A stretch of DNA of 10,132 nt, taken from assembly GCA_016748015.1 (NCBI GenBank), contig JAAOMT010000658.1, positions 2,088-12,219 of the forward strand, in the 5' to 3' direction. Numbering within the stretch: position 1 is the stretch's first letter; every line of letters starts with the position of its first letter. The notes beneath the pieces are model-generated. The model was given only the letters and a program-made list of their open reading frames with translations, was not told where the DNA came from and did no database searches. This DNA comes from Geosiphon pyriformis. Its lineage: Eukaryota; Glomeromycota; Glomeromycetes; Archaeosporales; Geosiphonaceae. A program made the translations under genes and the position numbers. Below, piece after piece: positions 8,901 to 10,132 of this stretch.

Positions 8901-9270
8901 GTATATAAATTTTATATGACTAAACAATATGAATGCAGCTTGCTTCAATGGCGGAATTAAATCTAACTAATATTCCGTTACATAAGGTAACAAGAAAAGG
9001 AATTGCAAATAATTTTTCAAAGATAATCTATTATAAAAAATAACATTGAAATCTAAATTGCCGTGTGCACTTAAAAACACGTTTTTTATCTCATAAAAGC
9101 CAAGAACTGCTTGACTCGTCAATACACTACTTGAATAAGTATAAAGGAAACCAGCTAGCAGCATACTCCTAAACAAACATCATCAGAATACTCTAAAGAT
9201 TTTACTCATTTAGGCTCTTATTCTCGTTTCCCGAAGATTAAAATTTTTGCTAGTAGAATATCAAACAAGA
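8901..9270. other. Upstream region of the metalloprotease-like gene
   Basis: This 370-base interval should contain the promoter and 5' leader of the gene starting at 9271. No TATA box or other core element stands out. A CT-rich patch (about 9214-9236, CTCTTATTCTCGTTTCCCG) lies shortly before the ATG, a common feature near fungal transcription starts. A 69-codon minus-strand ORF (8967-9176) lies here but has no recognisable domain. Confidence 0.4.
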
Positions 9271-10132
9271 ATGAACTTAATATTACGAAAACAATGCTCA
9301 CCCGTCTGGCTCTTGTTTCTTACTGCCTTCCTCCTATTAATTGTCTTTCCACCCCGAGCGATAGCACAATGTTTTGATTACGATTCACTTGATATGAAAA
9401 ATAGGAAACAAGTCTATTGTCCATTAGTCACAGATTTCAAATCATCTTTAGAAAAGCAAGAAAAATTACTGACTGTGGCCAATTCGACTAATATGTTTGA
9501 GCTCATTTTAAATTGCGATATCAAATAATGATAATAAATGCAAGAAAGTTAGAAATGCATTTGTAACTGCCGGAAAAATCATCACCACCACTTTGATACT
9601 CACGTCTCCAATCATAGTAAAAGCAACTTTCTCGGATATTTGCGTAATAGAGGGCGAATGTTCAAGTTCAAACGGATTGGCGACACTGGGTAGGCGATTA
9701 TTCTTTTTATAAGCAAGATATTTTTAGAGTGGCATTTTATATTTGTTTTATGTTGCTTGCTTGATTTGTTCAATACTTTATTAAAATTTTATAAATCCCA
9801 TAATTAAAATTATTTATTGTTTACAGGAGGTGCTATTCCAGCTCGATCAATCCTAATTCAAGATCTTGACGGAAAACAACGACTCTATCCACAAGCACTC
9901 GTAAAACAATTCGGTTATAATACGCACCAAGAATTCAAAGCATATGATATTTTTGCAGAATTTAATTCTAAAATAGATTTCTGGTTTGACAGTGATCCAA
10001 ATCCAATCAATGCAACACAGACCGACTTTTTATCACTCATAGTTCATGAATTGATGCACGGCTTAGGGTTTTTTTCAGGTTGGAGCAATTACTTGGGCGA
10101 TGAAACTGAAGCTTTGATACCGTACCCAATTT
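9271..10132 (+). CDS. Secreted HELMH zinc-metalloprotease-like protein, frameshifted in exon 1, 3' end outside window
   Basis: The ATG at 9271 gives a clear signal peptide: basic start, hydrophobic core (residues 12-26) and a likely cut after AIA (32). Exon 1 ends in frame at TAA 9526-9528 after LILNCDIK, but the next frame continues from about 9524 (NNDNKCKKVRNAFVTAGK) to ATFSDICVIEGECSS and the donor at 9690. A single extra base, plausibly in the AAA at 9523-9525, explains this. Exon 2 (9827 to the edge) continues GGAIPARSILI, RLYPQALVKQFGY and VHELMHGLGFFSGWS. HELMH (10045-10059) is an HExxH zinc site: two His ligands and a catalytic Glu. The metzincin third ligand position in HExxHxxGxxH is Ser, so the third ligand must differ or lie beyond the window. 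At least six cysteines follow the signal. I read it as a secreted fungal metalloprotease-like protein; substrate unknown. The frameshift could be a real lesion, a sequencing error, or a missed 70-base intron (9475-9544, weak GTGGCC and GCAAG ends). Confidence 0.75.
9523..9528 (+). other. Frameshift site in metalloprotease-like gene
   Basis: The first frame stops at TAA 9526-9528. The frame one base further on is open from 9512 to the splice donor at 9690 and carries the family-like continuation. Dropping one base of AAA at 9523-9525 would join them. Three stops (TAA TGA TAA) follow at once in the first frame, so read-through cannot bridge it. Confidence 0.65.
9690..9826 (+). other. Intron of metalloprotease-like gene (137 nt, phase 1)
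   Basis: It runs from GTAGGCG to TATTGTTTACAG. Splicing joins CTG G to GA GGT, giving TLGGAIPAR without interruption. The intron is very AT-rich relative to both exons, and unspliced reading meets the stop TAG at 9692-9694 region, so it must be removed. Confidence 0.85.

Noticed and set aside
8967-9176. 69-codon minus-strand ORF with a mildly hydrophobic start
   Set aside because: It lies in the presumed promoter of the metalloprotease-like gene, has no recognisable domain and weak coding character.
1-10132. CRISPR array, bacterial operon or tRNA gene
   Set aside because: No regularly spaced repeats, no ribosome binding sites or closely packed genes, and no tRNA-like T-loop (GTTCRANYC) in a plausible cloverleaf. 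Introns show a eukaryotic source.

Overview
The window looks like nuclear DNA from an AT-rich eukaryote, most likely an early-diverging fungus of the Mucoromycota, perhaps an arbuscular mycorrhizal (Glomeromycotina) species. The reasons are the extreme AT content, many AT microsatellites, short GT-AG introns that join open frames in phase, a Rhizomucor-type class 3 lipase relative, a secreted HELMH metalloprotease-like gene, and a decayed Tc1/mariner transposase. The clade is inferred from protein style and base composition, not proven.

Region 1-6861 is bounded by a long inverted repeat. Bases 1-645 return in reverse complement at 6230-6861, with about nine mismatches, two small indels and a TAA microsatellite of different length. 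The left arm begins at the first base of the window, so its true outer end is not visible. Just inside it (about 768-1405) lies a multiply broken Tc1/mariner (DDE_3) transposase. Then come about 2.3 kb of gene-poor AT-rich DNA and, at 3689-5079, an intact four-exon gene for a 405-residue lipase-like protein. It keeps the lipase fold signature but has lost the nucleophile serine and the usual oxyanion motif, so it is probably a pseudoenzyme. A further 1.15 kb without a convincing gene leads to the right arm. The whole reads best as a non-autonomous transposon-like unit of at least 6.9 kb carrying a lipase-like gene. A segmental inverted duplication around that gene is the main alternative.

Region 6862-9270 outside the repeat is gene-poor, with an AATC microsatellite and a short patch near 8450-8900 that has coding and intron-like texture but no readable gene. 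At 9271 a secreted metalloprotease-like gene begins: signal peptide, cysteine-bearing N-terminal part, a one-base frameshift near 9523, a 137-base intron, and an exon with HELMH that runs off the right edge. The lipase-like and metalloprotease genes are separate units on the same strand, with no sign of joint function beyond both probably entering the secretory route.
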